Shown here: in pieces, positions 34,360 to 43,776 of the stretch
How the letters are laid out: the number at the start of each line of letters is the position of its first letter
Position numbering within the stretch: position 1 is the stretch's first letter
NCBI GenBank assembly: GCA_025356815.1
Contig: JANXQL010000156.1
Span: 37,331 to 101,330 of the forward strand
DNA length: 64,000 nt
Reading direction: 5' to 3'
Origin: Pseudomonadota bacterium
GTDB lineage: Bacteria; Pseudomonadota; Gammaproteobacteria; Steroidobacterales; Steroidobacteraceae
Translations under genes and position numbers: made by a program
Notes under the pieces: generated by a model
Told to the model about the DNA's origin: nothing
Seen by the model: only the letters and a program-made list of their open reading frames with translations
Databases searched by the model: none

Positions 34360-35445
34360 GTGAACCCCGCTACCTCAGTCCAGATCGCCCTCGGCGAGCG
34401 CAGCTATCCGATCCACATCGGTACCGGGCTCCTGTCCGATCCGGCGCTGCTCGAGGCCGCGCTGCCGCGTGGCCCGCTGCTGGTCGTCAGCAACCAGACC
34501 GTGGCGCCGCTGTACCTGCCGCGGCTGAGGGCCGCCTTCGGCGGGCGCCGCCTGGCCGAGTGCGTGCTGCCCGACGGCGAGCGCTACAAGACGCTTGCGA
34601 CGCTCGGCCTGGTCTATGACGCGCTGGCCGGCGCGCGGGTCAACCGCGACGGCGCCGTGCTGGCGCTCGGTGGCGGGGTCGTCGGCGACATCGCAGGCTT
34701 CGCCGCCGCGACCTGGCAGCGCGGCGTCGCCGTCGCGCAGCTGCCGACCACGCTGTTGGCGCAGGTCGACTCGTCGGTTGGCGGCAAGACCGCAGTCAAC
34801 CATCCCGGCGGCAAAAACCTGATCGGCGCGTTCCACCAGCCGAGCATCGTGGTCGCCGATCTCGAAACGCTGGACACGCTGCCGGCGCGCGAGCTGCGCG
34901 CGGGACTTGCCGAGGTGATCAAGTACGGCCTGATAGTGGACCTGGAGTTCCTCGGCTGGCTGGAGCGCGAACTGCCGCGACTGCTGGCGCGCGACCGCGA
35001 GGCGCTCGCCTGGGCGATTGAGCGCTCGTGTGTGAACAAGGCCAGGCTCGTCGCGCTCGACGAGCGCGAAAGCGGTCCGCGGGCGCTGTTGAACCTAGGA
35101 CACACGTTCGGTCATGCGATCGAGACAGCGGCGGGCCATGGCGAATGGCTGCACGGCGAGGCGGTGGCGATGGGCATGGTCATGGCCGCGGAGACCTCGG
35201 CGCGACTCGGCTGGCTCGCGGCCGCGGACGTGGCACGCGTGCGCGAGATCATCACCCGCGCGGGCCTGCCGGTGGCGGCGCCGCGCATCGGCGTCGCGCG
35301 TGCGCGTGAGCTGATGGCGCTGGACAAGAAGGTGCAGGGTGGGCGGGTGCGGCTGGTGCTGTTGAAGGCGCTCGGCGATGCCGAGGTCACCGGCGACTAT
35401 GATCCGGCGGCGCTCGAGGCCGTGCTCGCGGCGGAGGTCGGCTGA
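34360..35445 (+). CDS. aroB: 3-dehydroquinate synthase
   Basis: AroB cyclises DAHP to 3-dehydroquinate with NAD and a divalent metal. Motifs: VLPDGERYKTL, LALGGGVVGDIAGFAAATWQRGV, LPTTLLAQVDSSVGGKTAVNHPGGKNLIGAFHQP, the metal ligands E in AGLAEVIKYG and His in NLGHTFGHAIE and HGEAVAMGM. It has 361 residues with a GTG start. The 119-nt gap from the response regulator may hold a promoter (TTGTTATCTTTC just before the start). Its stop overlaps the dgt ATG by one base. Confidence 0.96.
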   Translation: MNPATSVQIALGERSYPIHIGTGLLSDPALLEAALPRGPLLVVSNQTVAPLYLPRLRAAFGGRRLAECVLPDGERYKTLATLGLVYDALAGARVNRDGAVLALGGGVVGDIAGFAAATWQRGVAVAQLPTTLLAQVDSSVGGKTAVNHPGGKNLIGAFHQPSIVVADLETLDTLPARELRAGLAEVIKYGLIVDLEFLGWLERELPRLLARDREALAWAIERSCVNKARLVALDERESGPRALLNLGHTFGHAIETAAGHGEWLHGEAVAMGMVMAAETSARLGWLAAADVARVREIITRAGLPVAAPRIGVARARELMALDKKVQGGRVRLVLLKALGDAEVTGDYDPAALEAVLAAEVG

Positions 35446-36623
35446 TGAGCGTGTCTCCGGATCGCGACGCGGCGCTCGCACCGTATGCCTGTCACGAGTC
35501 GCAGTCGCGTGGCCGCCAGCACCGGGAGCCGCCACCCGCCGGCCATCGCGGCGAGTACCAGCGCGATCGCGATCGCATCGTGCACTCGAGCGCGTTCCGT
35601 CGCCTCGTCTACAAGACGCAGGTATTCGTCAACCACGAGGGCGACCTGTACCGCACGCGGCTCACCCATTCGCTCGAAGTGGCGCAAATCGCCCGCTCCG
35701 TGTGCGGGGCGCTGCAGCTCAACGAGGCGCTGTGCGAAGCGATCTGCCTTGCGCACGACCTCGGCCACACGCCGTTCGGCCATGCCGGCCAGGACGCACT
35801 GAACGAATGCATGCGCGAGTACGGCGGGTTCGAGCACAACCTGCAGTCGCTCAGGGTCGTCGACGAGCTCGAGGAGCGCTACGCGGAGTTCTCGGGACTT
35901 AACCTCACGTTCGAGTGTCGCGAAGGCATCCTCAAGCACTGCTCGGCGAAGAACGCCGCCGAGCTCGGCGAGCTCGGCAGGCGCTTTCTCGAGCGCCGCC
36001 AGCCGTCGCTGGAGGCGCAACTGGCGAACGTCGCCGATGCGATCGCCTACAACAACCACGACGTCGACGACGGCCTGCGCGCCGGGCTGGTCACGACGCG
36101 CGAGCTCGGCGGCGTCGCGCTGTTCGCGCGCCACCATGCCGAGGTCGAGCGGCTGTATCCCGGTCTCGGCGAGCGCCGCCAGATCCACGAGGTGGTTCGG
36201 CGGATGATCAACCAGGTCGTCAACGACCTGATCCAGACGACCCGCGGCCGTATCGCGGTGGCCGCCCCGATCGACGTGGAGGCCGTGCGGGCAGCCGACG
36301 GCCCGCTGGTGGCGTTCTCCGAGCGGATTGCCGCCGAACACCGCGAGCTCAAGCGCTTTCTGCACGAGCGGGTCTATCGGCATTTCCGGGTCGTGCGCAT
36401 GACCACCAAGGCTCAGCGGGTGGTACGGGAGCTGTTTCGGGCCTATTTCGACGACCCGCGGCTGCTGCCGGACGAACACCGCGAGGTCGCCACCCGGCTC
36501 GAGGCCGGCGCCGGACTTGCCGGCCGGGGGCGGGCGGTGGCCGACTACATCGCCGGCATGACCGACCGCTACGCCATTCTCGAGCACGCGCGCCTGTATG
36601 ACCCCAGCGTTCCGCAGGGCTGA
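35445..36623 (+). CDS. dgt: dGTPase-like HD-domain deoxynucleoside triphosphate triphosphohydrolase
   Basis: These enzymes hydrolyse dNTPs to deoxynucleoside and triphosphate and tune dNTP pools. The HD motif residues are present: RLTHSLEVAQIAR, AHDLGHTPFGHAGQDAL (HD), GGFEHNLQSLRVV and a late NVADAIAYNNHDVDDGL. The opening ESQSRGRQH and YQRDRDRIVHSSAFRRLVYKTQVF are typical of the shorter group-2 family (392 residues here, against 505 for E. coli Dgt). Its ATG overlaps the aroB stop. Confidence 0.93.
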   Translation: MSVSPDRDAALAPYACHESQSRGRQHREPPPAGHRGEYQRDRDRIVHSSAFRRLVYKTQVFVNHEGDLYRTRLTHSLEVAQIARSVCGALQLNEALCEAICLAHDLGHTPFGHAGQDALNECMREYGGFEHNLQSLRVVDELEERYAEFSGLNLTFECREGILKHCSAKNAAELGELGRRFLERRQPSLEAQLANVADAIAYNNHDVDDGLRAGLVTTRELGGVALFARHHAEVERLYPGLGERRQIHEVVRRMINQVVNDLIQTTRGRIAVAAPIDVEAVRAADGPLVAFSERIAAEHRELKRFLHERVYRHFRVVRMTTKAQRVVRELFRAYFDDPRLLPDEHREVATRLEAGAGLAGRGRAVADYIAGMTDRYAILEHARLYDPSVPQG

Positions 36624-36676
36624 TCCGCATGGGAGCTGCGCTCGCATGGGGCACGCGCGGGCGGCATAATGGCGGG

Positions 36677-37387
36677 ATGAAAGCCATTGCGCCGCGCGAA
36701 CGCCTGATCTTCGCCCTCGACGTGCCGGACGCGACCGAGGCCCGCCGCCTGGTCGAGAAACTCGGCGACTCGGTCGTTTTCTACAAGCTCGGGCTCGAGC
36801 TGATGATGGCTGGCGGCTATTACGAACTGCTCGACTGGATGGTCGAGCGCGACAAGAAGATCTTCGTCGACCTGAAGTTCTTCGACATCCCGGCGACCGT
36901 CGCCGCCGCGGTACGTCGCCTGAACGGCCGGGGCGTCACCTTCACGACCGTGCATGGCAACCAGGGGATCATGGAGGCGGCCGTGGCCGCCGCCAAGGAC
37001 GTGGGCGTGCTCGCGGTGACGGTACTGACCAGCCTCGATCGCGGCGACCTGGACGACCTCGGCTTCCAGTGCGACGTGCAACAGCTGGTGCTGTCGCGCG
37101 CACGCCGGGCGCTCGCCGCCGGCTGCGCCGGGGTCGTCTCCTCGGGCATCGAGGCCGAGGCGATTCGCCGCGAGATCGGTGACAAGCTGCTGGTGGTGAC
37201 ACCGGGCATCCGGCCGGTCGACAACCGGGTCGAGGACGACCAGAAGCGCGTCCTGACGGTGGAGCGCGCGTTCGCCGCCGGCGCCGATTACATCGTCGTC
37301 GGTCGCCCGATCCGCGACGCGGCCGATCCGCGCGCCGCCGCCGAGGCCATCCAGGCAGCGATTCTCGCCACCTGCGGCCAGGCCTGA
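36677..37387 (+). CDS. pyrF: orotidine 5'-phosphate decarboxylase
   Basis: PyrF makes UMP, the last step of de novo pyrimidine synthesis. Motifs: [13 protein letters not shown], the catalytic set [15 protein letters not shown] (D-x-K-x-x-D-I), [11 protein letters not shown], and the phosphate-binding TPGIRP and [12 protein letters not shown] choose ATG 36677, preceded by GGCGGG; the ORF-track start lies in the leader. It has 236 residues. CATAAT at 36665-36670 may be part of a -10, although it is close to the start. Confidence 0.96.
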   Translation: MKAIAPRERLIFALDVPDATEARRLVEKLGDSVVFYKLGLELMMAGGYYELLDWMVERDKKIFVDLKFFDIPATVAAAVRRLNGRGVTFTTVHGNQGIMEAAVAAAKDVGVLAVTVLTSLDRGDLDDLGFQCDVQQLVLSRARRALAAGCAGVVSSGIEAEAIRREIGDKLLVVTPGIRPVDNRVEDDQKRVLTVERAFAAGADYIVVGRPIRDAADPRAAAEAIQAAILATCGQA

Positions 37388-37394
37388 GGGCACC

Positions 37395-38462
37395 ATGAGC
37401 ACCCCGCTGAAGAACGATCTTTTCCTGCGCGCGCTGCTGCGCCAGCCGACGCCGCGCACGCCGCTGTGGATGATGCGCCAGGCCGGCCGCTACCTGCCCG
37501 AGTACCGCGCGACGCGCGGCGAGGCCGGCAGCTTCATGAAGCTCTGCATGAACCCGCAGTACGCCTGCGAGGTCACGCTGCAGCCGCTGCGTCGCTATGC
37601 GCTCGACGCTGCGATCCTGTTCTCGGACATCCTGACTATCCCGCACGCGCTGGGGCTCGGGCTTGAGTTCGAGGCGGGCGAGGGCCCGCGCATCGACCGC
37701 CCGGTGCGCTCGGCTGCCGACATCGACCAGCTGCCGACGCTTGATCCCGAGGTCGAGCTGCGCTACGTCATGGACGCGGTGCGCACGATCCGCCGCGAGC
37801 TCGACGGCAAGGTGCCGCTGATCGGTTTCGCCGGCAGCCCCTGGACCGTCGGCACCTACGTCGTCGAGGGCGGCAGCAGCAAGACCTTCTCGCACATCAA
37901 GGGAATGCTGTACGGCGCGCCCGAGCAACTGCACCGGCTGCTCGCGCACCTGACGCGCGCCACCATCGACTACCTGAAGGCGCAGGTCCATGCCGGCGCG
38001 CAGGCGGTGATGGTGTTCGACACCTGGGGCGGCGCGCTGTCGCCCGCCGCCTATCGCGAATTTTCGTTGCGCTACATGCAGCAGATCGTCGCCGCGCTGC
38101 CGCGCGAGCAGGATGGCAGGCGCGTCCCGGTGATCCTGTTCACCAAGGGTGGCGGCCAGTGGCTGGCCGAGATGGCCGACACCGGCGCCGACGCACTCGG
38201 CGTCGACTGGACCACCGACCTTGCCACCGCGCGCGCCACGGTCGCCGATCGCGTCGCGCTGCAGGGCAACCTGGATCCGTCGGTGCTGTATGCGCCACCG
38301 GCGGCGATCCGCGCCGAGGTCGGTCGGGTGCTCGCAAGCTACGGCCACGGCCACGGCCACGTGTTCAACCTCGGTCACGGCATCCATCAGGATGTGCCGC
38401 CCGAGCACGCCGCCGCGATGGTCGAGGCCGTGCATGAGCTGTCGCCGCGCTTCCACGTCTGA
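37395..38462 (+). CDS. hemE: uroporphyrinogen decarboxylase
   Basis: HemE converts uroporphyrinogen III to coproporphyrinogen III in haem synthesis. Visible: [16 protein letters not shown] (active-site Arg and substrate loop), [14 protein letters not shown] (Asp), [26 protein letters not shown] and [20 protein letters not shown]. It has 355 residues. It starts 8 nt after pyrF, suggesting co-transcription. Confidence 0.97.
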   Translation: MSTPLKNDLFLRALLRQPTPRTPLWMMRQAGRYLPEYRATRGEAGSFMKLCMNPQYACEVTLQPLRRYALDAAILFSDILTIPHALGLGLEFEAGEGPRIDRPVRSAADIDQLPTLDPEVELRYVMDAVRTIRRELDGKVPLIGFAGSPWTVGTYVVEGGSSKTFSHIKGMLYGAPEQLHRLLAHLTRATIDYLKAQVHAGAQAVMVFDTWGGALSPAAYREFSLRYMQQIVAALPREQDGRRVPVILFTKGGGQWLAEMADTGADALGVDWTTDLATARATVADRVALQGNLDPSVLYAPPAAIRAEVGRVLASYGHGHGHVFNLGHGIHQDVPPEHAAAMVEAVHELSPRFHV

Positions 38463-38515
38463 GCCTGCGTCCGCCGCAACAGGTGGACGGGGCGCCCTTG
38501 AGGTAACTTCCAGCC

Positions 38516-38899
38516 GTGAACCCGATCCTGATCGCGCTTGGCGGAGCGCTCGGCAGTCTCGCCCGCTGGTGGCTCTCCGAGACGCTCGCGCTCGCGGCGG
38601 GCCCCGGGTTCCCATGGGGCACGCTGCTGGTCAACGTGACCGGCAGTTTCGTGATCGGCGCGGCCGCGGGGGGCTCGTGGAACGACGTCCGCCTGATCGA
38701 GACGGAGACCGTGCGCTATTTCGTGATGGTGGGTCTGTGCGGCGGTTATACGACATTCTCGGCGTTCAGCCTGCAGACCGTCGGCATGCTGCAGGCCGGC
38801 GATGTCGGGCGTGCAGGCCTCAACGTCGTCGTCTCCGTACTTGCCTGCCTGCTCGCCACTTGGGCGGGCTACGCGCTCGCCACGGCGCTCGCGCGCTGA
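38516..38899 (+). CDS. crcB: fluoride channel CrcB/Fluc
   Basis: Fluc channels export fluoride as dual-topology dimers. Four TM helices are visible in 127 residues, with GGALGSLARWWLSE, WGTLLVNVTGSFVIG (Asn of the pore) and GLCGGYTTFSAFSLQTV (Phe-box and Na-binding region). The start is GTG. The 53-nt leader is too short and lacks the pattern of a crcB fluoride riboswitch, so I do not call one. Confidence 0.94.
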   Translation: MNPILIALGGALGSLARWWLSETLALAAGPGFPWGTLLVNVTGSFVIGAAAGGSWNDVRLIETETVRYFVMVGLCGGYTTFSAFSLQTVGMLQAGDVGRAGLNVVVSVLACLLATWAGYALATALAR

Positions 38900-38917
38900 A
38901 CAACCTGGAGTAATGCC

Positions 38918-39526
38918 GTGGACCTGAGCCAGATTCCGGTCGGAGTGACGCCGCCGTGGGACATCCATGCCGTCATCGAGATCCCGCAGGGCGGTATCCC
39001 GGTGAAGTACGAGCTCGACAAGAAGTCGGGCGCGATGTTCGTCGACCGCTTCCTGCACACGTCGATGTACTACCCCGGCAACTACGGCTTCATCCCGCAG
39101 ACCCTCGCCGAGGACGGTGACCCGCTCGACGTGATCGTCGTCGGCCAGGTCGCGGTCGTCCCCGGCGCCGTGATCCGCTGCCGGCCCATTGGCGCGCTGA
39201 TCATGCGCGACGAGGCGGGCGGCGACGAGAAGATCGTCGCGGTGCCGGTCGACAAGCTGCACCCGTTCTACAGCGGCGTCGCCTCGTACAAGGACCTGCC
39301 GCCGATCCTGACCGACCAGATCGCGCACTTCTTCCAGCACTACAAGGACCTGGAGAAGGGAAAGTGGGTCACGATCAGCAAGTGGGAGGGCCCGCAGGGA
39401 GCGGCGAAGCTGATCCAGGAAGGCATCGCCCGCGTGCAGGGCGTGCTGGTGCGCAAGCGGCCGGTGCCTGCGGTGCCGGCCAGGCCGAAGAAGCGGCGTG
39501 TCGCGAAGCCGCGCAGCACCGAGTGA
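38918..39526 (+). CDS. ppa: inorganic pyrophosphatase (family I)
   Basis: Ppa hydrolyses pyrophosphate. Family I residues: [51 protein letters not shown] (the D-G-D-P-L-D metal site), and [14 protein letters not shown]. At 202 residues it carries a C-terminal basic tail ([24 protein letters not shown]) of about 25 residues that is absent in E. coli Ppa (176). The start is GTG with GGAG 8 nt upstream. Confidence 0.96.
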   Translation: MDLSQIPVGVTPPWDIHAVIEIPQGGIPVKYELDKKSGAMFVDRFLHTSMYYPGNYGFIPQTLAEDGDPLDVIVVGQVAVVPGAVIRCRPIGALIMRDEAGGDEKIVAVPVDKLHPFYSGVASYKDLPPILTDQIAHFFQHYKDLEKGKWVTISKWEGPQGAAKLIQEGIARVQGVLVRKRPVPAVPARPKKRRVAKPRSTE

Positions 39527-39542
39527 CGGCAGGAACAGACAC

Positions 39543-40094
39543 ATGACCATCGAGGCGGGACCGGACGAACTGTTCACGACGCGCGCCAAGCCCGCGGACA
39601 TCGCTGCGATCGTCGAGCTGGTCAACAGCGCGTACCGCGGCGAGACGAGCCGCCGTGGCTGGACCACCGAGGCGGACCTCGTCGATGGCACGCGCATCGA
39701 CGCAGGCACGCTCGAGGAGATCCTCGCCGTGCCCGGCAGCGCGGTACTTGTGCTGCGCGCCCAGTCCGGGCTGCTCGGTTGCGTCGAGGTCAGGAAGAAG
39801 GATGCCGACACCAGCTACGTGGGCATGCTTGCGATCAGGCCTGCGCTGCAGGGCAGCGGCATCGGCCGGCAGATGCTCGCCTCGGCCGAGACCTTCGCAC
39901 GCCACGAGCATGGTGCGCGGGTCGTCGAGATGACCGTGATCGAGCAGCGCGTCGAGCTGATCGCTTGGTACGAGCGACGCGGCTACCGCGCGACAGGCGA
40001 GCGGCGGCCGTTCCCGTACAACGACGAGCGGCTGGGGATCCCCAAGTCGCCGGACCTGCGCATGGTCGTGCTGAGCAAGGCGCTCGCGCCGTAG
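39543..40094 (+). CDS. GNAT family N-acetyltransferase
   Basis: The acetyl-CoA-binding motif A is VGMLAIRPALQGSGIGRQMLASAETFAR (Q-x-x-G-x-G), followed by MTVIEQRVELIAWYERRGYRATGE, the usual beta5 and C-terminal signature. The N-terminal half reads TRAKPADIAAIVELVNSAYRGE, also typical. ATG 39543 has AGGA about 8 nt upstream; the earlier part of the ORF overlaps ppa. It has about 183 residues. The substrate is unknown; the gene may be co-transcribed with ppa. It converges on fadD with a 9-nt gap. Confidence 0.9.
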   Translation: MTIEAGPDELFTTRAKPADIAAIVELVNSAYRGETSRRGWTTEADLVDGTRIDAGTLEEILAVPGSAVLVLRAQSGLLGCVEVRKKDADTSYVGMLAIRPALQGSGIGRQMLASAETFARHEHGARVVEMTVIEQRVELIAWYERRGYRATGERRPFPYNDERLGIPKSPDLRMVVLSKALAP

Positions 40095-40103
40095 CGCGGG
40101 CGG

Positions 40104-41783
40104 CTACGACCGCGGCGTGACGCTGTCGCGCAGCGCGCGGCGCAGTATCTTGCCGACGTTGGTCTTGGGCAGCTCGTCGCGGAAGTAGACGTGCCGCGGC
40201 ACCTTGTAGCCGGTCAGGTCGGTACGCGCGAACTCGATCACCTGCTCGGCCGTCAGCGTGGGGTCCTTCTTCACGACGAACACGGCCACGACCTCGCCGG
40301 AGTGCTCATCCGGCTGCGACACGGCCGCGACTTCGAGCACTCCCGGATGGCGCGCGATGACGCCCTCGATCTCGTTCGGGTACACGTTGAATCCCGACAC
40401 GAGGATCATGTCCTTCTTGCGGTCCTCGATGTAGACGAAGCCCGCCTTGTCCATGCGGCCCACATCGCCGGTGCGCAGCCAGTCGCCGTCGAGCATGGTC
40501 TGCGCGGTCTCCTCGGGGCGCTTCCAGTAGCCGGCCATCACCTGCGGGCCGCGCACGCAGATCTCGCCAACCATGTCGAGCGGAACCTCGCGCCCGGAGT
40601 CGTCGCGGATCGAGATGTCGGTCGACGGCACCGGCAGGCCGATGGAGTTGTTGAAGTCGACGCCGCGCGGGCTGGTCGTTGCGACCGGCGAGGTCTCGGT
40701 CAGCCCCCAGCCCTGCGCGAGGATGCAGCCGGTGACTGCCTTCCAGCGCTCGGCCACTGCGCCCTGCAGCGCCATGCCGCCGGCGACCGAGGCGACCAGC
40801 CTCGAGAAGTCGAGCGTCTCGAATCCCGGCGCGTGCAGCAGGCTGTTGAACAGCGTGTTGACGCCGTAAAACACGCCCGGTGGGTGCCGGCGCAGCTCCT
40901 TGATGAACGCCGGCAGGTCGCGTGGGTTGGTGATCAGGATCGTGTGGCCGCCCTCGTGCAGCCAGACCAGCGCGATCGCCGTCAGCGCGAAGATGTGGTA
41001 CAGCGGCAGTGCGCCGACGACGACCTGCGTGTGCTGCGTCTCCTCGACGAATTGCTCCAGCCACGCGTCCGTCTGCAGCGTATTCGCGACCATGTTGCGA
41101 TGCGTCAGCATCGCGCCCTTCGACACGCCGGTGGTGCCGCCGGTGTACTGCAGGAAGGCGATATCATCGAGGGTGAGCTTCGGGGCCTCGAGGTTGACCC
41201 ACTTGCCCTGTTCCAGCACGGCGTCGAAGGTGTGCGCGTCGGGCAGCGTGTAGCGCTTGACCTGCTTTTTGACGTGGCGCAGCACGAAGTTGACCAGCGG
41301 TCCCTTGGGGAAACCGAGCAGGTCGCCGATGCCGGTGACGATGACCTCCTCGACGTCGGTCGCAGCGAGGCACTGCTCGAGCACGTGCGCGGCGTTCTCG
41401 AACACGACGATGGCTTTCGCGCCGGAATCCTTGAGCTGGTGCTCAAGCTCGCGCGGCGTGTAGAGCGGGTTGGTGTTGACGACGGTCAGTCCCGCGCGCA
41501 GCGCTCCGAACAGCGCGATCGGATACTGCAGGATGTTCGGCATCATCAGGGCGATCCGGTCGCCGCGCTTGAGGCGCGCTTCCTTCTGCAGCCAGGCACC
41601 GAAGGCACGGCTCAGCGAGTCGAGCTCACCAAAGGTGAGCGTGCGTCCCATGTTGCTGAACGCCGGGCGATCGGCGTATTTGGCGACCGCGGTGTCGAAC
41701 AGGTGGGCGAGCGAGCGGAACTGGTCCGGGTCGATCTCCGCGGGCACACCCGGGGGGTAGGACTTCAGCCAGATCTTTTCCAC
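40104..41783 (-). CDS. fadD: long-chain fatty acid-CoA ligase FadD
   Basis: FadD activates long-chain fatty acids to acyl-CoA at the inner face of the membrane, the entry to beta-oxidation (fadE is also in the window). ATP/AMP motifs: YTGGTTGVSKGAMLTHRN, AQGWGLTETSP and DGDWLRTGDVGRMDKAGFVYIEDRKKDMILVSGFNVYPNEIE. The N-terminus EKIWLKSYPPGVPAEID is FadD-specific. Two GTG codons compete; I choose 41783 because GGAGG lies 9 nt upstream, giving 559 residues (E. coli 561). The ORF-track extension to 41867 is not conserved-looking. Confidence 0.95.
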   Translation of the reverse strand: MEKIWLKSYPPGVPAEIDPDQFRSLAHLFDTAVAKYADRPAFSNMGRTLTFGELDSLSRAFGAWLQKEARLKRGDRIALMMPNILQYPIALFGALRAGLTVVNTNPLYTPRELEHQLKDSGAKAIVVFENAAHVLEQCLAATDVEEVIVTGIGDLLGFPKGPLVNFVLRHVKKQVKRYTLPDAHTFDAVLEQGKWVNLEAPKLTLDDIAFLQYTGGTTGVSKGAMLTHRNMVANTLQTDAWLEQFVEETQHTQVVVGALPLYHIFALTAIALVWLHEGGHTILITNPRDLPAFIKELRRHPPGVFYGVNTLFNSLLHAPGFETLDFSRLVASVAGGMALQGAVAERWKAVTGCILAQGWGLTETSPVATTSPRGVDFNNSIGLPVPSTDISIRDDSGREVPLDMVGEICVRGPQVMAGYWKRPEETAQTMLDGDWLRTGDVGRMDKAGFVYIEDRKKDMILVSGFNVYPNEIEGVIARHPGVLEVAAVSQPDEHSGEVVAVFVVKKDPTLTAEQVIEFARTDLTGYKVPRHVYFRDELPKTNVGKILRRALRDSVTPRS

Positions 41784-41898
41784 AGCCACCCGCCTCCTTG
41801 TTGCGCCGCAAAATCCGCGCGACGCCTGATCGACCCACAACCTATCGACCCCCTTGCGAACCTGCAAGCGACCTGCGGAATCTTCACGCGAGGTGGAC

Positions 41899-43776
41899 TT
41901 AAGGCACCCCGCCTCGCAACGTGGCCACCGTCTCGTGCAGGCGGGTCAGCGACACCTCCGCCGCGGGCACCGGTGCGCCGATGTGCACGTCGATCCTCGC
42001 CCACAGCCGGCGTGGCAGGTAGCGGGACAAACCACGGTAGCGGCGTGAGAACGTCGAGCCCCACAGGCCCGACAGCGCGATCGGCACGACCGGCACCGGC
42101 GCTTCCTTGAGGATCCTGAGCAGACCCGGCCGAAACTCGCCGAGGGAGCCATCGGCGGTCAGCCGGCCCTCCGGGAAGATGCAGACCAGCTCGCCGCGGC
42201 GCAGGTCGGCGAGCACCTGCGTGAACGCCGCCTCCCGCACCGCAGGATCCTCGGCCGCGGTCGCGACCGGGATCGCCTTCATGCCACGGAACACGAGGTT
42301 GGCAAGCGGCATGCGGAAGATCGCCGCCTCCATGACGAACCGCATCGGCCGATGGACAGCGGCCGACAGTATCAGCGCGTCGGCGAAACTGACGTGGTTG
42401 CAGATGATAAGCGCCGCGCCGCGCTCGGGCATGTGCTCGAGGCCCTCGACCCGGATCAGGTACAGCACCCTGGCGACCGCCCAGGCGAGAAAGCGCAGCA
42501 GGAACTCCGGCAGCTGTGCGTAGATGAACGCGGCGACCGCGAAGTTGAGCAGCGCGCATACCAGCAGCACTATCGGGATCGACACGCCGCGCGCGAGCAG
42601 CACCCCGCCGAACAGCGACGCGACGACCATGAAGATCGCGTTCCAGATGCTATTGGCGCTGATGACGCGCGACATGAACTCGGCCCTGGTCAGGCGCTGC
42701 ATCTGCGCGTACAGCGGCACGATGTACAGGCCACCCGACAGGCCGATCATCAGCATGTCGGCAAAGACTCGCCGGCCGCCGGCCTGGGCGAGCAGGCCGA
42801 GCCAGTCGACCGCCGCCAGCGGTGGCACGGCAGGCGTCGCAAGGTACACGTCGATGCCGAACAGCGTGAGGCCCAGCGACCCCAGCGGCACCAGCCCGAT
42901 CTCGATGCGGTGTCCGGACAGCCGCTCGCACAGCAGCGAACCGGTGCCGACGCCGAGCGAGAATGCGACCAGCAGCAGGATCACCACGTCCTCGCTGCCG
43001 TTGAGCACCTGCTTGGCGTACAGCGGTACCTGCGCCAGCACCAGGATGCCGTAGAACCAGAACCAGGAGATGCCGAGGATCGACAGGAACACGACGCGGT
43101 TGGCGCGGGCGGCCGCGAGGTTCGCCATCGTCGAGCGCCACAGGTTCACGTCGATGCGCAGGGTCGGCGCCGCCGGGGCGAGCGGCGGAATCGCGAGGCT
43201 AAACGCAAGCCCCAGCACCGCGATCGCGAGCAGGGTCGTGTCGATGACGGCAAGGTGACCGAGCTTGGCGAGCACGCCTGCGAGCAGCATGCCGGTCAGG
43301 ATGCCGACGAACGTGCCCATCTCCAACAGCGCGTTGCCACCGACCAGCTCGTCCTCGTCGAGTACCTGCGGCAGCAGGCCATACTTCGCCGGCGCGAAGA
43401 AGGTCGAGTGCGCGCCCATCAGGAACAGCGCGACCAGCAGCAGCGGCATGGCGTGCAGCGCGAAGCCGACGCCCGCCAGCGCCATGATCAGCACCTCGCA
43501 GACCTTCACCGCGCGCAATACACGGGTCTTGTCGTATCGATCGGCCAGCTGACCGGCGAGACCCGAGAACAGCACGAACGGCAGGATGAACAGGCCGCCT
43601 GCCAGCATGGTCAGCGTGCCGGGCGCCATCGAAGTGTAGGTGGAGGCGTGGTAGGTCGCGATGATCACCAGCGTGTTCTTGTAGACGTTGTCGTTGAACG
43701 CGCCGAGTGCCTGCGCGCCGAAGAAAGGCAGGAAGCGGCGTTCACGCAGCAGCCGGAACTGGCTGTGAGTGGCCAT
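41899..43776 (-). CDS. LplT-like MFS transporter fused to PlsC-type acyltransferase
   Basis: A two-domain lipid-remodelling protein. Residues about 1-410 form an MFS module with about 12 helices (FGAQALGAFNDNVYKNTLV, LAGQLADRYDKTRVLR, GAHSTFFAPAKYGLLPQVL), like lysophospholipid transporter LplT. Residues about 430-625 form an acyltransferase with NHVSFAD (catalytic NHxxxxD), FRGMKAIPV and FPEGRLTADGSLGEFRPG. It probably flips lysophospholipid in and reacylates it. It lacks the AMP-ligase module found in larger Aas fusions; fadD downstream could supply acyl-CoA. It overlaps tesA by one base. Confidence 0.92.
   Translation of the reverse strand: MATHSQFRLLRERRFLPFFGAQALGAFNDNVYKNTLVIIATYHASTYTSMAPGTLTMLAGGLFILPFVLFSGLAGQLADRYDKTRVLRAVKVCEVLIMALAGVGFALHAMPLLLVALFLMGAHSTFFAPAKYGLLPQVLDEDELVGGNALLEMGTFVGILTGMLLAGVLAKLGHLAVIDTTLLAIAVLGLAFSLAIPPLAPAAPTLRIDVNLWRSTMANLAAARANRVVFLSILGISWFWFYGILVLAQVPLYAKQVLNGSEDVVILLLVAFSLGVGTGSLLCERLSGHRIEIGLVPLGSLGLTLFGIDVYLATPAVPPLAAVDWLGLLAQAGGRRVFADMLMIGLSGGLYIVPLYAQMQRLTRAEFMSRVISANSIWNAIFMVVASLFGGVLLARGVSIPIVLLVCALLNFAVAAFIYAQLPEFLLRFLAWAVARVLYLIRVEGLEHMPERGAALIICNHVSFADALILSAAVHRPMRFVMEAAIFRMPLANLVFRGMKAIPVATAAEDPAVREAAFTQVLADLRRGELVCIFPEGRLTADGSLGEFRPGLLRILKEAPVPVVPIALSGLWGSTFSRRYRGLSRYLPRRLWARIDVHIGAPVPAAEVSLTRLHETVATLRGGVP

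Noticed and set aside
38463-38515. Fluoride riboswitch before crcB
   Set aside because: The 53-nt gap lacks the conserved pseudoknot pattern and is too short for the riboswitch plus an expression platform.
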